Source of the DNA: Margaritifera margaritifera | Lineage: Eukaryota; Mollusca; Bivalvia; Unionida; Margaritiferidae | Direction: 5' to 3' | Assembly (NCBI GenBank): GCA_029931535.1 | Contig: JAQPZY010001548.1 | Coordinates: 951,001 to 1,015,000 of the forward strand | Length of the DNA stretch: 64,000 nt | Shown here: piece by piece, positions 33,770 through 45,780 of the stretch | Position numbering within the stretch: the first letter of the stretch is position 1 | How the letters are laid out: the number at the start of each line of letters is the position of its first letter | The notes under the pieces: model-generated | Seen by the model: only the letters and a program-made list of their open reading frames with translations | What the model was told of the DNA's origin: nothing | Databases searched by the model: none | Program-made: the position numbers and the translations under genes

Positions 33770-34897
33770 CCTTTCTTTCATTCCTGGATAGGAGAAGCTC
33801 ACAAACTTTGGGGCAAACTGAGAGACAACCTTGTGTTGTCCCTCCAGCTGAGAGGTCTGTTCTGCTGAGGAGAGTTACAAATGTCGTTCATCAGTCTTCT
33901 TTTGGATATCAGCAGCTCTAGCTTCTTGTGAGCCTTAGATCATGAAATATGACAAGTTCATTGCCTCTGAGTATTAAAATCAAGGAGTATAATGCTTACT
34001 TATGACAGAAACAAAACTGTTGCAAATCAAACTGACAGAAGATTACATGTTTAACAAACCACAACAACTAAAATAACTGCAAACAGGAACTGAAAAACAT
34101 CTCATGTCAGACACAAGCATTGTTACTGACAACATAAATTTTCCATTTGAGTGTAAAGTATTCTTCATAATTTAATTTTCATACTATTGCCTTATGCCTA
34201 GTGCTTAACATGTGAGAAAAATTTGCAAAAATCTCGGATGTTATACAGTTTGCATAAATATGTGGGTCTATTCTTCATGAAAACCATTAAGCAGAATTCT
34301 TTGGGACTATTCACATTTTATTCAAATCTTGACACGTGCTTGTGAATAAATATTTATTTTATTAGTAACATGCCGCAAGTTAATTAAAGGAAAATAAATT
34401 AACACTGTTGCCATGTACTCTAACAATCAAAACAGTTTGTAATCAAGGGGGGGGGGTCTTGTAATTTTAAAACTTCTCATGAACAAAATGCAATAGTAAT
34501 AGATATTTTTATCCATCTTGTACCCAGAAGGTATGAAATGTACAGTCTGGATTTTCTCTTGTATACAAACATTAAAACATATCTATGATAATGAGAGAAT
34601 TTGTGTGATAAAGATTTCTCTTCAAACTGAAGAGTTCTACAAAGAAAAATATCTTAAAGAAAATTTAATTGGAGTGTTGTCCTTTTTTTTACCACTGTTG
34701 TTTGGGAACCTCTAAACACATGGCTTGATGATGAATGCTCAAAATCAACACTGATTTGATAGTTCAGATGGGTCTGACTCCCATGTTCCTGAGCCTGTCG
34801 CAATAGCGCCTCCAGACATAGTTTCTCCTATATGCATAGTCTTTCTTTAGCCTCAGCCTTTTGGGCATCATGCTTTTCTAGCAGTTCATCAATAGTC
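33770..34897 (-). pseudogene. Candidate coiled-coil exons of an unidentified gene
   Basis: Two minus-strand stretches look exon-like. 34896-34790 follows an acceptor (atttgtag) and reads T-I-D-E-L-L-E-K-H-D-A-Q-K-A-E-A-K-E-R with a later TAG. 33926-33775 follows an acceptor-like ctaag and ends at the strong donor aag|gtaagg, reading A-R-A-A-D-I-Q-K-K-T-D-E-R and then, after a TAA, S-A-E-Q-T-S-Q-L-E-G. Both are helical and charged. Each has one stop, so it is a pseudogene or a wrong reading. No family recognised. Confidence 0.3.
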
Positions 34898-35638
34898 TAC
34901 AAATCAAAATTAAAAATGATATTGAGCCCAGTTTATTGAGCACTATATGAAAACTTATCTCTGTGATTATTTAAATGAAACTGGATACATTTACCTCTGC
35001 AGTCTTCTTTTGTTAAAAATTTTATTATATTTCACTTACAATTCTTATTTATACTTTAAAAATTATAGTCTGAAATTCTGACAGGCTATGGCTGTACAAC
35101 TCATGAAAGCTTTGATATTAGCAGAAAGACTGTACCAACCCTTGGGAATTTTTCAAAATAGCTGCATTTAGCATCATTCCTATCATTGTGTGTTTATGTG
35201 TATGTATATATATGATTATGTATATAGACGTATGAATGGCAATGGATAAATGTATGTCATATCCATTTTGGCACGCGGAAATAGCCGATTGTTTACGGAG
35301 ATTTCCGAACTATTTATTTCATTTAAAAAACGGATTTGTAATACTAATTAGATATTTTCATGGTGTACGTACATAATAAATGTTTCTTTTATGACTAGAA
35401 ATGATATCACACTTTGGTACAATATGTGTAGCCAGCGACCTTTAAAATATTTAACATTTCATCACACTAATGAGTGCTGGCTTTTGCTATAACTGGCTGA
35501 AGTAACTGTAAATGGGTGTGTTGGCTGATCAGTATGAGCAAGGGACGATACATACGATGATAACCGCATACATTGCTAAAGTTTATTTAGTAATGAATAC
35601 AAAGATAATTCATCAGGAAATGCTAACCTAAAGACACA
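34898..35638. other. Stretch without recognised gene
   Basis: AT-rich, nothing supported on either strand. Confidence 0.45.
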
Positions 35639-35656
35639 CACACACACACACAAACA

Positions 35657-35870
35657 CAGTGGCGGTGCAAGGGGTGGGGCAATTGCCCCCAGGCACCAGG
35701 CAAAGGGGGGTTCTGTTGTTGGGAGTTGGGTTTTATTCAGCTGTAACTTGGGCTTAGATCGGGGGTGGGGGGTGGAGGTTGGCAACTGACAAAAAAACTT
35801 TTCTGTGCCAAAGTAGGGGTGCCACTCAAGAACATTGCCCTGGGCACCTCGCCCCCTCGCGCCACCACTG
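35657..35870. mobile_element. hAT-type MITE inside a (CA)n array
   Basis: Ends cagtggcggtgcaagggg and the complement of ccccctcgcgccaccactg form inverted repeats of the hAT kind. CA repeats flank both sides (35635-35656 and 35871-35893), so any 8-bp duplication would be hidden in the repeat. 214 bp, no ORF. Confidence 0.82.
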
Positions 35871-36089
35871 CACACACACACACACACACACACAGAGGTC
35901 TGCAAGCATATTTCAATCCAGTAAACGTTGTGCGTGATAATTAGGATGGGAATATTCGATATAAATGTTTTTCTTGTCACCTTAGGATGCAAAAATTCAT
36001 TCTTCTCTTTGAATCAGTTTTCACCTCTGCACTAGGAACCATTTGTGTGCAAGTACCATCTGTTTCTCAAATCAGGAGGTTTTTAGTTA

Positions 36090-36310
36090 GCTCTACTGGT
36101 CATTGACCAGAAGAGCTTATGGGATGGTCTGTTGTCCGTCCGTCTGTCCATTAGCTCAAGTTTGTTATCGCTCCTCCTCCTAAACTACTTGGAGGATTGC
36201 CACAAAACTTTACACACACATTTATCCCATGGTCTAGTTGGTCCCAAATGAAAATGGTGCAGATAGGACATCCAATATGGCCACCATGGCAGCCATCTTG
36301 AAAATCTTGT
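36090..36310. repeat. Interspersed repeat with hairpin start, related to the 16-kb array
   Basis: Starts with the hairpin agctctactggtc/gaccagaagagct (about 36091-36116), then tctgttgtccgtccgtctgtc, then 36240-36310, whose reverse complement gives aacaagattttcaagatgg, catattgga and caccattttcattt in the same order as the array at 15890-16620. Confidence 0.8.
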
Positions 36311-36414
36311 TATACCAGAAAGATCTATCATTTGCAAAGTGAACACTAAAAGATAAAGATTTGTTGTTAGTGATTTGAGGAATAAGAAGATCAAATTAAC
36401 TTAAGTAACCCATT

Positions 36415-36980
36415 TAGGGAGGTTCTTGTGTGCTCAAGTTATCAAAATGGTTCATGTACGAGTTCTTGACTACAACAAGTTCAGAAACAAATAGGGCGAA
36501 AATAGGAGGTTGTTAATGACAGATACAGATTCGTTATACATTCGTGTAGAGACAAACAAGTGAAACCACTTTTGCGACGACATGATACAATTGATAGATA
36601 TTTATGACACTAGCAACTATCCACAGGAGTTGTTAAACAACAAACTTGCCAGACTCTTTAAAGACGAATATGTGATATTCCTCTACCGGAGTTATGTGGG
36701 TTAAGAACAAGATTATATTCTTTCAAAACAGACAGAGAAAAGGACGCGTGCAAATATGTATCAAAAAGTATGTAGTCAACAAGAGTTTACAATACGAGAT
36801 GCACCAAAACTGTCTCCTTAACTAGACTCAGAAATACCAAGTGATCAACTTCTTGTTAAGATCATATGATCATCAGATCTGCAGAATCAAGACGAATCAT
36901 GTAATAATTTTTGTTGTGAAAACAATATATAGTTCATGGATAAGATAAACACATTGCTCTATGAATGTATTGTGCCACCT
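36415..36980 (+). pseudogene. Second viral-type DNA polymerase B, C-terminal relic
   Basis: A short piece with motif C M-T-D-T-D-S-L-Y (36516-36539) is followed by I-Y-D-T-S-N-Y-P, N-N-K, F-K-D-E-Y, then in another frame C-G-L-R-T-R-L-Y-S-F-K-T, then an R-S-Y-D-H-Q block and a final M-D-K-I-N-T-L. These blocks in this order belong to the polymerase B group seen in adintovirus-like and related virus-derived elements, different in sequence from the Polinton copy at 1-2110. At least two frameshifts and several stops. Motifs A and B are absent. No capsid or other viral gene sits nearby. Confidence 0.65.
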
Positions 36981-37039
36981 TGTAGTCAAATAAAACTTCT
37001 TGTTTCATTATAAGTTTGTTCATTCCTTGTGTTTAAGTG

Positions 37040-37262
37040 TATCGTCTATGCTTGCGTATAAATTGGACCCAACTGCAAACTGCATAGACCCAGATCTGCC
37101 GTCGCACAATGCGGCAGCAGATCTGGGTCTATGCAGTTTGTTAGGAATATAATCAGAAGAACAAACAAAACAGACCCTGGTCTGCCGGTGCATTATGCCA
37201 CGACAGATAAGGGCCATTGTTGCTAGCAATTGGACACGGATTATACGCGAGTATAGACGGTA
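37040..37262. mobile_element. MITE with internal hairpin, copy 2 (223 bp)
   Basis: Inverted relative to 18302-18502. Ends tatcgtctatgcttgcgtat and the complement of atacgcgagtatagacggta. The hairpin aactgcatagacccagatct / agatctgggtctatgcagtt lies at about 37074-37139. It is longer than copy 1 because of an extra section near 37140-37230. Confidence 0.9.
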
Positions 37263-37299
37263 TATACTATCTCTCCCTTCATATAATCAGGTGACTGAG

Positions 37300-40200
37300 C
37301 AGCCCTTTTTAGTATCACAATGCTCACCTCCATAGAATGAGGAAGGGGCTAGAAAAGGTGCCTTAAACATTGCCTGCTTCACTTTAACCCTGGTCAGCAC
37401 ACCGCGGCTGACAGGGATCACACCTTAGTGCTCGAAAACCTCACAAGAGGACAAAGGTGACACAACTCACCATCGATGCCTGGAACGTACTCACACCAAT
37501 GGATAGTACATCAGCAGATAGACCAGAGAGAAGAACAGCTCTAGCTGGTAGAGAACTGACCAGATTCAACATCCAGATAGCAACCCTGAGTGAAACTCAC
37601 CTAGCTGAGGAAGGACAACTCACCGAAGTAGGAGCCGGCTACACCTTCTTCTGGAGTTGCCGAAGTAAAGAGCGACGTGAAGCTGCTGTTGGGTTTGCCA
37701 TCAAATCACAGCTAATTAGCAAGCTCACAAATCTCCCAAAGGGCGTGAATGACAGACTAATGCAGATGAGACTCACACTGTCTGGAAAAAGACATGCAAC
37801 TATTATAAGCGCCTATGCACCCACCATGACCAACCCAGATGAGATCAAGGGCAAATTTTATGAAGACCTGGAGTCTCTTACTGCAGAAGTACCGAAGGTG
37901 ACAAGCTCATCACCCTTAGTGACTTCAATTCTAGAGTGGGCACAGATCACCAGACATGACCAGCTGCCATTGGCAAAAATGGCTTTGGCAAATGCAACAA
38001 CAATGGACTCCTCCTACTGAGGAAATGTGCTGAACACGACCTCCTAATCACCAACACACAGTCTTCCACCTGCCAAACCGCAACAAGACATCTTGGATGC
38101 ACCCACACTCCAAGCATTGGCATCTTATTGACTACGTCATCGTCAGGAGAAGTGACAGGCAAGATGTCCGAGTGACGAAGGCCATGAGAAGTGCAGAATG
38201 CTGGACTGACCATATCCTCATAGTCTCCAAGCTCAGTATCCGGATTCAGTCCTAGCAGACAACCACAAGGCAAAAAAGTGCTCAAAAAGCTTAATATCGC
38301 CAAATTGAAAAAGGAGAATGTGAAACAGGCATTTGTCGACGAACTGGGTTGCCAACTGGATTCAATCGATACAAATCCCGAGAATGTCGAGGAAAATTGG
38401 GTATCCTTCAGAGACTCTGTATACCCAACTGCATCCAAAACCCTTGGTCCCACCACATGTAAACATCAAGATTGGTTTGATGAGAACGATGCTGCCATAC
38501 AGAGACTTCTGAATGAGAAACATAGGCTAAATAAGGCCTATTTAGAAGACAACACTTCATCATCGAAGAAGGCAGCGTTCAACAACATCAAGAGGAATGT
38601 CCAATGCAAACTCAGAGAGTTGCAAGATTTGTGGCTGAGCAATAAGGCAGATGAGATTCAGTCCTACTTAGACAGGAATGACACGAAGAAATTCTATGAT
38701 ACTTTGAAGACAATCTACGGGCTAGAGTTACCAGGAACATCTCCAATACTGAGTGCTGACAGCGCCAACCTGCTCACTGACAAGGTAAAACTTCTTCAAA
38801 GATGGTCATAGCACTTCAACATCCTCATTCAACAGTCATCTATCAGTGAGGAGGCAATTGATCGACTGCCCCAAGTGGAAATCAACATATCGCTTGCTGG
38901 TCCTCTAGAGCTGACTGAAACTTTGAAAGCAACCGACCTGCTGTCAACTGGCAAAGCACCTGGAGCAGATGCTATACCAGCAGAAGTCTACAAAGCCGGG
39001 GGTTTGCACATGACACAGAAACTGACTGAACTCTTTCAGTCAATGTAGACTCAGGGAACTATACCCCTTGAGTATAAGGATGCATCCAGCGTCCACTTGT
39101 GCAAGCGGAAAGGCAACAGACAATCCTGCGACAACCATAGGGGCATCTCCTTGCTGTCAATAGCCGGTAAAATCCTTTCCAGAATTCTGCTGAATCGTCT
39201 TGTGCATAACATCAATCAAGGGCTCCTGTTAGAGTCAGTGTGGCTTCAGGAAAGGACGAGGGAATACAGGCATGATGTTTGCAGCTCGTCATCTCCATGT
39301 GAAATGCCTGAAACAGAACTCCAACCTGTACACGATATTCATCGACCTGACAAAAGCCTTTGACACAGTCAGAAGTGGAGGCGTTTGGAAGATAATGGCA
39401 AAATTTGGTTGTCCAGAGAAATTATTCGTGATGGTTCGGCAATTCCATGATGGCATGCTCGCTCATGTTGTGGATGACGGTGAGTCATCTGAACCATTCT
39501 CAGTCACCAACGGAGTAAAGCCAGGCTGTGTGTTGGCCCCAGTCCTCTTCAGTGTGATGTTTTCTGCAAAGCTTACTGATGCCTTCCGTGACCATGACAC
39601 TGGGATCGACATCAGATACCGGACAGACGGCAAGCTGTTTAATTTGAGAAGACTACAAGCGAAGACGAAGTTACAGGAAGTGACTGTTCGTGATCTCCTA
39701 ATTTGTGACGACTGTTCCCTGAATGCCAAATCTGAGTCTGACATGCAACACAGTATGGATCATTTCTCTTCAGCTTGTGACAATTTTGATCTCACAATCA
39801 GTACCAAGAAGACAGAAGTGATGCACCAACATGCACGAGGAAAGCCTTACGTAGAGCCTACCATCACTGTTATTGGCCAAACCCTCGTGTCAGTGGACAA
39901 AGTTCACCTATCTCGGTAGCACACTGTCACATGCAGTCCACCTCGATGATGAAACCAATGCCAGAATTGCAAAAGCAAGTGTGGCCTGTGGCAGACTATG
40001 TGCAAATGTGTGGCAACGCAGAGCCTTCAGTCTACAAACAAAACTTAAGGTCTACAAAGCCATTGTGCTGCCGACCCTGCTGATTGTTTGAAAAAAACCT
40101 GGACGGTGTACAGACGCCGTGTCAAGAAGCTGAACCATTTTAACGTGGGCTGCCTGAGGAAACTGATCAGGATAAGATGGCAGGATAGGGTCCCAGACAC

Positions 40201-40700
40201 AGGTTCTCACATGGGCAGGCATTCCAAGCATCCAAACTCTGCTGATGAAATCACGGCTGAGATGGGCATTCCACGTCACCAGGATGTCAGAAGAGTGACT
40301 ACCAAAGAAGATCTTCTATGGCGACCTGAAGGAGGGAAAGCGATCTCTGGGTGGTCAGAAGAAAGATTCCCTCAAGTCATTCTTGAAACACTTAAACATT
40401 TACCCTGGGTCTTTGGAAGATCTCACACAGGATCTCTCCTCCTGGAGGAGTCTCATCCATACTGGAGCTACAGACTTTGAATGGAGGAGAATTGAACAGG
40501 CAGTGCAGAAGCGTGATCAACGTAAATCTCAGAACTGCAGCACTTCCTCTTATGACCAAGCAAACCCAAGCGGTTACTACTGTCAAGTGTGTCACAGACA
40601 GTTCAGAGCACAAATTGGCCTGATCAGCAACTTACGTACTCACAGAAACAAATCCAGTCAGTGATGTCATGGTCATCTCGAAGGAAGAACAACAAACACA
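37300..40700 (+). pseudogene. Nearly full-length LINE: endonuclease, reverse transcriptase, C2H2 finger
   Basis: Non-LTR retrotransposon of the kind often mis-annotated as craniofacial development protein 2. The AP endonuclease begins near 37465 (W-N-V), has S-E-T-H-L, I-I-S-A-Y-A-P, and, in other frames, [16 protein letters not shown] and W-T-D-H. A linker (38278-38810) precedes the reverse transcriptase: G-K-A-P-G-A-D-A-I-P-A-E-V near 38950, G-I-S-L-L-S-I-A-G-K, I-D-L-T-K-A-F-D, G-C-V-L-A-P-V-L-F and an active site I-C-D-D at 39701-39712 in place of Y-A-D-D. It ends with a finger C-Q-V-C-x-R-Q-F-x6-L-x-S-N-L-R-T-H (about 40580-40650). At least six stops or frameshifts. The clade is not certain: RTE-like is my best guess. 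Confidence 0.9.
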
Positions 40701-41682
40701 ATCAGGAAACATGATTTTCTTAGAACAAGATTCCTAATACTTTGTTATCATTCGAATAGAAGGCAACAAGGAACCTTGTATTTTCTCCGAAATCTTTGAC
40801 GATAAAATCATATTTTTACTTTTTGACAATTGAACATACCCCCACTCTACGCCACACCGAAGAACTGACCAATCACATGTCAGCTGTGATTGCTAATAAG
40901 ACCTAATTAACTGAACACACCTTAGACACTTATACAACTGACGATATTTTAGTTGAATTAAATAGTAAGTTTTGAACATTAGTATCTTACAAAAATTAAA
41001 GGCCCAATTTCACAAAATTTATAGGTTCTACGTCTTTTTCATATACACTATTATGCTTGAAAAATTCAAAAATTTCTTAACAAAAATAAAAATGAATATG
41101 CTAATGAAGTAGGAGGAGTTAAAGGTGGCTGGGTCGTTTGCAAACATGTATGTCACAAAGTGCCTAATACTGAATGCTAACTTGGAACGAATCTGACAAC
41201 CTTAGTTAGCGATTCTGTATTCATCTAGTCCATATTTTTTAATAAAGGGAAACAACTCGGTTCACTCTGTTAACACTACCACATAATCCGCTGTATTGCT
41301 GCTATTATTTTGTAGTACATGTTATATAACCAACTTTATATAACCAACTTTATTATTGAATAGTCTGTCATTCAGTACATGTATGTTAAAAGTTGTCCAC
41401 AATTGTACAAATAACAAAATTTAAATTATTATAGGTTTTAAAAAATATTTCGTGTTAGGTAGTAAAGAAAAGTCATCATTATCAGGTGAATCAATGAGAA
41501 AATACAGTTTAATGCATTAAGTCAATAAACCATGGCAAGTACATAATAAATATCATGATATAGATAAATTCGAAAGGTAGCACAGAAATAACAAAAAATG
41601 GGTGATATCTATATATATCATTACAGCTGCATATTTACATTATTCATCACAGAGAAGGCTTTATTCATTTAGTCTACGTGCT
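40701..41682. other. AT-rich stretch without recognised gene
   Basis: Contains short local duplications such as tataaccaacttta (41322-41350). Nothing coding is supported. Confidence 0.45.
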
Positions 41683-41801
<119 letters not shown>

Positions 41802-41975
41802 TACGGTACTTCGTAATAAATAAAATAGAAATCTAATGTATTCAATATTGCAGGAAATGAAATTATTTAAAACAAATACATTGAATAACGCAGTTGGAGC
41901 AGGCAATCATACATTAACTTATGCATTTACCCTTTTGGACGTTGTAAGTGCTAAACGTTTCCATGACTAGCCTCG

Positions 41976-42555
41976 ATTTCACACTGTTCCTAACAATTCT
42001 AACTAATCCATTTGCCACATTACTTTCAGATTCCACTGTTCTGAACAATTCTAACTAGTCCATTTGCCACATTACTTTCAGATTCCACTGTTCTGAACAA
42101 TTCTAACTAGTCCATTTGCCACATTACTTTCCGATTTCACTGTTCCGAACAATTCTAACTAGTCCATTTGCCACATTACTTTCAGATTCCACTGTTCTGA
42201 ACAATTCTAACTAGTCCATTTGCCACATTACTTTCAGATTCCACTGTTCTGAACAATTCTAACTAGTCCATTTGCCACATTACTTTCCGATTTCACTGTT
42301 CTGAACAATTCTAACTAGTCCATTTGCCACATTACTTTCCGATTTCACTGTTCTGAACAATTCTAACTAGTCCATTTGCCACATTACTTTCCGATTTCAC
42401 TGTTCCGAACAATTCTAACTAGTCCATTTGCCACATTACTTTCCGATTTCACTGTTCTGAACAATTCTAACTAGTCCATTTGCCACATTACTTTCCGATT
42501 TCACTGTTCCGAACAATTCTAACTAGTCCATTTGCCACATTACTTTCCGATTCCC
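41976..42555. repeat. 52-bp minisatellite, about 11 copies
   Basis: The block ccatttgcc recurs at 42008 and every 52 bp to 42528. Units read cactgttctgaacaattcta then actagtccatttgccacatt. Two variant types, agattccac and cgatttcac, alternate irregularly along the array. Confidence 0.97.
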
Positions 42556-42811
42556 ATATACGTTCCTCTTGGTCCTCTCTTCCTCCTTTATCAATTTGGA
42601 GTCCATCTCCAAGCTCAAAAGGGCGTCTATTGTTATTTATTTTTAATACATGTCCCAACTCTCCACGTGATCTGTCTGTGATTTCTGTGATAATGCTATT
42701 CGTATCGGAGCTTTTCAGACCTTTTATTTTAACATTTTCTGAGGTGGCTTCACCCGTAGTATCCTCCACAAGTATTTTCCCTCGAAATATTTCAACTATG
42801 TCTTGTTATCC

Positions 42812-43012
42812 TTACTTTTCTTATGTCTGTATAGAGACTTTCTCCTTACATTTATTCCCTTTAGTCTCACTTTGGTCCTTACTTTTCTTATGTATGTATA
42901 GAGATTTTCTACTTACATTTATTTCCTTTAGTCTCACTTTGGTCCTTACTTTTCTTATGTATGTATAGAGACTTTCTTCTTACATTTATTTCCTTTAGTC
43001 TCACTTTGGTCC
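42812..43012. repeat. 67-bp minisatellite, three copies
   Basis: Units starting ttacttttcttatgt at 42812, 42879 and 42946, each with tttagtctcactttggtcc at the end. Exact 67-bp spacing. Confidence 0.95.
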
Positions 43013-43039
43013 TCAATGATATTTTACATCATAATTTCC

Positions 43040-43330
43040 AAGGGTAATTTAGCTTCTTCAGTGCCGTGGAATATCGATCAAGATTTGATCATCTTCCAAC
43101 ATCGTGCTTCCTAGGTAGCAGAAAGTATCTACGATTTCAAGATCAGTCTGATTCAAGACGATATTGTTCTTGACTTCTCTTGTTGACGACCATCAGTTTA
43201 GATTTGTTTTTTTATTTATCTGGAATCCAAACTTTGCTGCTTGCCCCCTTGCCTCGTCGGCCTTGGTTCTCATATATTCGTAGGTATGTGAACCAAGATA
43301 TATATCATCTGTAAAATATGTCTTTTTAAA
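43040..43330 (-). pseudogene. LINE reverse transcriptase fragment (active-site to thumb)
   Basis: On the minus strand: F-T-D-D-I-Y near 43310 (in place of Y/F-A-D-D), then K-A-D-E-A-R-G-Q-A-A-K-F-G-F-Q-I-N-K-K-T, and after a frameshift L-E-I-V-D-T-F-C-Y-L-G-S. These are the palm-to-thumb blocks of RTE/CR1-like LINEs. Only about 90 residues remain. It is not in frame with anything else nearby. Confidence 0.78.
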
Positions 43331-43573
43331 CAGATGTTTAAGTCTACTTGATGACCCCGTTGTAACCTTGCTTGGCTTTTGTTTTCACACAGCCAGTGAC
43401 AAGCAGGAACTGTAGGTGGGGGTAGGTATGGTGAAGTATACATCTTTACTTTTCACCAGACGTCATGTATAACGAATCTTTGTTATTTCCTTTTTTTACC
43501 TCTTGCCTAACAGTGTCACTGTATCTATTATACATGTTTCTAATGGCGTTAATTATCTTAATTTGTATTCCAT

Positions 43574-43574
<1 letters not shown>

Positions 43575-43658
<84 letters not shown>
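43575..43658. repeat. (CT)n microsatellite
   Basis: About 42 uninterrupted CT units. Confidence 0.98.
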
Positions 43659-43662
<4 letters not shown>

Positions 43663-44137
43663 AAGGTTTATTGTTTTAATATATTATCAGTACATGGTGT
43701 ACTAATCCTAATCTAATTTATTTAATCTCTAAACCTCTGTCTATGGTATTTTTCGTTATTAAATGAACGGTTTGAAACAAGAATTTTCCTTTAATCGAAA
43801 ACAGGGTTATTCATTTACACTTACGACAAAACCTGAACAATCCAAAATCGTTTTCATCTTTACAATATTTCCATCACTCTGCCTGCGCCTCTTCTAATAT
43901 CTCTCAGAACGAAATCAATCTTATGGATGTCCAAATTTTATGACATTTTAAATTTCCCAAAAAGCATTCATTATAAAATAGATGAGTACAATTTTATTTG
44001 TTCGAAGTCTTGTTATTTAAATACATCTTTTATATATTTGTATCTTAGATAAACATAAACTGAATCATAGACTTTTGGAAAACAGAATTTAAAAAAGGTT
44101 TCATAATGGTTTATAGGATTCTTTGACATGCAAACTT
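43659..44137. other. Stretch without recognised gene
   Basis: AT-rich spacer between a microsatellite and a minisatellite. Nothing supported. Confidence 0.45.
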
Positions 44138-44437
44138 ACTAAAGGCCACATACTGTATTTACATGTGTTACACTAAGGCCACATACCGTATTTACATGTG
44201 TTACACTAAGGCCACATACCGTATTTACATGTTTTACACTAAGGCCACATACTGCATTTACATGTGTTACAATAAGGCCACATACTGTATTTACATGGTC
44301 ACACTAAGGCCACATACTGTATTTACATGTGTTACACTAAGGCCACATACTGTATTTACATGTGTTACACTAAGGCCACATACTGTATTTACATGTGTTA
44401 CACTAAGGCCACATACTGTATTTACATGTGTTACACT
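44138..44437. repeat. 33-bp minisatellite, nine copies
   Basis: ggccacatac recurs at 44144, 44177, 44210, 44243, 44276, 44308, 44341, 44374 and 44407. The unit length is a multiple of three, so open frames cross it, but that is a side effect and not evidence of a gene. Confidence 0.97.
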
Positions 44438-44544
44438 CTTAGCAAGTATCAGAAGCACGCATTCAATCAGCACGTGACATCGGTAAGAACTTGCTACTAT
44501 AACTGATGAAAACAAACCACTTCCTCTTATAATTGAAATCCATA

Positions 44545-44716
44545 GAAAAAGCCTGTATCGGCCCTTATAAAAAATACCAAATCCTAAATCCGCCCTTATA
44601 AAATATGCCAGATCCTAGATCTGCCCTTATAAAAAAAAATGTCCAGTGCTGGATCCACGCTTATAAAATTGCCCAATGCTGGATCAACCCTTATAAAAAA
44701 AATGCCAAATCCTGGC
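44545..44716. repeat. Degenerate tandem repeat with cccttataaaa boxes
   Basis: The box sccttataaaa appears five times (near 44561, 44593, 44624, 44659 and 44690) with gccaratcct-like text between. Spacing is about 31-35 bp. Confidence 0.75.
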
Positions 44717-45780
44717 TGTATGTCTGAATTGATTTTTATCACGGTTGATTTTGATAAGCTTCTGTTATGAAGATATCAAATGAATTTTGATCATAAGCAT
44801 GATCTACACATATGGAAAAAATGTCCAGGCATCTAATTGGCTAAGCCGTTTACACCTAAGAAGTTTTCTTTCCGATTAGATTTTGATCAAATATTTTTAT
44901 AGGCTTATATCATTAAGCTCTCACATCATAATTTATCTTTCCCTGAACTGTTCTTCAATTAGAGTTGGTAGATTAAATAAGGTTCACAAGACTGAAAGAT
45001 TTCCTATGCACTTAGATGACATTGAGAAACATGCCAAAAAAGACAAGAAAGGCATGCCCAGACTATATGGATTCAGTCTGTCGACACCAACGTTGCAGTC
45101 GGATAACCACCATGCCGTCAATGCGAGCCGCATTTTCATGGTTTCTTTTATGTATATGTGTTTCTGAAAGTTATCGTGGGACGTAAAGTATAGAGCAGAG
45201 ACAAGTATCTATGTGGACCTTTTTTGCGTACATATCTATGTTGTGTTCTCATTTGTGTGGACTATAGTGCCCAAGATAAGAAGGGTATTCACCAAATAAA
45301 TCACGGGTCTTTTTTATACTAACACCATCACACCAACCGCTATTAGCCACATTGGGTTAGCTGACCGGCACAAAATGAAGGGTACCGAAACTGAATGCAT
45401 ATTTTTGGACAGAAATTGTGAGTGATGTAGTTGAAATAACGGTGCTCCAAGAACACAGAGAGCCAGGCGTGCAAATCATCAGGAAAGACTTAAACCAGTT
45501 GCGCCCCCCCCCCCCCTCACGGTCAACCTTCACCCCCCCCCCATGTGAAAAAGAGATGAAGATAAAGATCATCGAAAAACATATCAAAAGTATCACGCTC
45601 AAAATTTCCAGGAGGAATCAATCTCAAAATTTAACACAAATTTCAAAATGTGGGTGAGGGGCCAGAAAATGGCCACATACAAAGCCGTGACAACATTTAG
45701 ACCAGGGTTAGAATTATTCAGATATCCAGAGGGTGCCTACATTCTTTCACCTAATAGGAATCCTCTTAAAAAGGTGGTAG
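44717..45780. other. Stretch with one weak open frame, otherwise nothing
   Basis: An open frame at about 44960-45167 (+) follows an acceptor-like ttcttcaattag and reads V-H-K-T-E-R-F-P-M-H-L-D-D-I-E-K-H. It looks protein-like but I recognise no family and see no good donor. C-runs occur at 45505-45517 and 45531-45541. Confidence 0.3.

Noticed and set aside
42480..42968. 162-codon + strand frame
   Set aside because: It spans parts of two minisatellites; Ser/Phe-rich only because of their composition.
44163..44477. 104-codon open frame with repeated 11-residue blocks
   Set aside because: It is created by the 33-bp minisatellite, whose length is a multiple of three. Other frames across it are open too.
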